In this document: piece by piece, positions 5,625 through 6,217 of the stretch | Numbering within the stretch: the first letter of the stretch is position 1 | Layout: each line of letters starts with the position of its first letter | DNA from: Nitrososphaerales archaeon TH5893 | GTDB lineage: Archaea > Thermoproteota > Nitrososphaeria > Nitrososphaerales > Nitrososphaeraceae | Length of the DNA: 6,217 nucleotides | Assembly (NCBI GenBank): GCA_014523685.1 | Contig: JAATVT010000241.1 | Span: 1-6,217 of the forward strand | Direction: 5' to 3' | Made by a program: the position numbers and the translations under genes | Notes under the pieces: model-generated | Seen by the model: only the letters and a program-made list of their open reading frames with translations | What the model was told of the DNA's origin: nothing | Databases searched by the model: none

Positions 5625-5763
5625 GACGTTGTCATTAAATAATCTGGCAAGTATTTGTCATTCATAGCGATTTGGTTACTAAACACTACGATCTTAGCAC
5701 AAGAAGTACGGTCTTCATAGAACATTCCAATCTACTGAGTCTGGATAAGGGTCTTGAAAAAAA

Positions 5764-6217
5764 TTGAACGATCAGGTTACTTCTCACATCTGTATGAAGA
5801 ATCATGTTCCGATTACAGACAACGAATCTGGCGAACTAATCTGCAGCAACTGTGGAATAGTAATTTCTGATAGGATAGCAGATTTTGCGCACGAAGAAAA
5901 CCGTGGATTTACATTAGAGGAACTAAACAATAGAGTAAGAACGGGCCCTCCACGTTCTTTTGCTGTTCACGATATGGGACTTTCCACTGTTATAGGGAGA
6001 GGAAATAGAGATGCAAGCGGGCAGTTATTGAATGCATCCATGCGCTCCACAATAGAGAGGTTAAGAACGTGGGATTTGAGATTACAGGTAAATAAGTCTG
6101 AAGATAGAAGTCTGAGACAAGCATTCTATGAACTGAACAAATACAAAGAAAAGCTCGGTCTAACTGATACAATAATTGAAAAGGCAGCCTATATTTATAG
6201 AAAAGCTCAGCAAAGAG
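5764..6217 (+). CDS. tfb: Transcription initiation factor TFB (TFIIB homologue), 3' end beyond the window
   Basis: The first 151 residues of a protein usually near 300 are present. TFB bridges TATA-bound TBP and RNA polymerase at archaeal promoters. Seen in order: a zinc ribbon (C10, H14, C27, C30, with ESGELICSNCGIVISD); the B-reader/linker region with RVRTGPPRS (57-65) and HDMGLSTVIGRGNRDASG (69-86); and the start of the first cyclin repeat (about 92 on: MRSTIERLRTWDLR, then LGLTDTIIEKAAYIYRKAQ). The frame opens after a TGA at 5755. TTG 5764 is preferred because the next start, ATG 5794, would remove Cys10. However, ATG 5794 has no competing in-frame ATG and is a real alternative. The first metal pair is C-x3-H, not the commoner C-x2-C/H. 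No clear TATA box was found. Thaumarchaea carry several TFB paralogs; which one this is cannot be told. Confidence 0.92.
   Translation, partial: MNDQVTSHICMKNHVPITDNESGELICSNCGIVISDRIADFAHEENRGFTLEELNNRVRTGPPRSFAVHDMGLSTVIGRGNRDASGQLLNASMRSTIERLRTWDLRLQVNKSEDRSLRQAFYELNKYKEKLGLTDTIIEKAAYIYRKAQQR

Noticed and set aside
5516..5725. Minus-strand frame of 69 codons after the cupredoxin
   Set aside because: It runs across the end of the cupredoxin, the T-run and the hairpin, has no motif, and contradicts the terminator reading.
5990..6172. Minus-strand frame of 60 codons within the TFB gene
   Set aside because: It is antisense to the conserved linker and first cyclin repeat of TFB.

Overview
The window looks like chromosomal DNA from an AT-rich ammonia-oxidising archaeon of the Thaumarchaeota/Nitrososphaeria, possibly Nitrosocosmicus- or Nitrososphaera-like. 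The evidence is a transcription factor B (TFB) gene at the right edge, an exported amicyanin-like blue-copper protein, a long-linker universal stress protein, TTG and GTG starts, T-run-like termination and archaeal TATA-like boxes close to the starts. The lineage is an inference from protein character; no rRNA or amo gene is present.

Layout from left to right. (1) Positions 1-124 on the minus strand hold a start-less coding fragment running off the left edge. (2) A universal stress protein (usp) lies on the minus strand at 193-696. (3) A 191-nt divergent promoter region follows. (4) A complete MgtA-type P-type ATPase lies on the plus strand at 888-3626. (5) About 500 nt of decayed or low-density DNA at 3627-4129 contains a clear remnant of a second usp 3' end plus a repeat shared with the region just downstream of the intact usp. 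It also holds one doubtful small ORF. (6) A small exported protein of unknown family with a good Shine-Dalgarno site lies at 4130-4480. (7) A two-domain exported cupredoxin lies at 4697-5572, followed by a T-run and a hairpin. (8) The N-terminal half of a TFB runs from about 5764 through the right edge.

Functionally the window combines cation transport (MgtA) with a divergently transcribed stress protein, then envelope or pseudo-periplasmic proteins including a copper protein, then a basal transcription factor that may be one of several TFB paralogs. Nothing shows these as one pathway, and I see no phage, CRISPR or defence system. The most noteworthy points are the cupredoxin with Arg where the axial Met ligand should be, the usp-derived direct repeats on either side of mgtA, and the MgtA with Gln replacing the usual M4 Glu and a long polar insertion.
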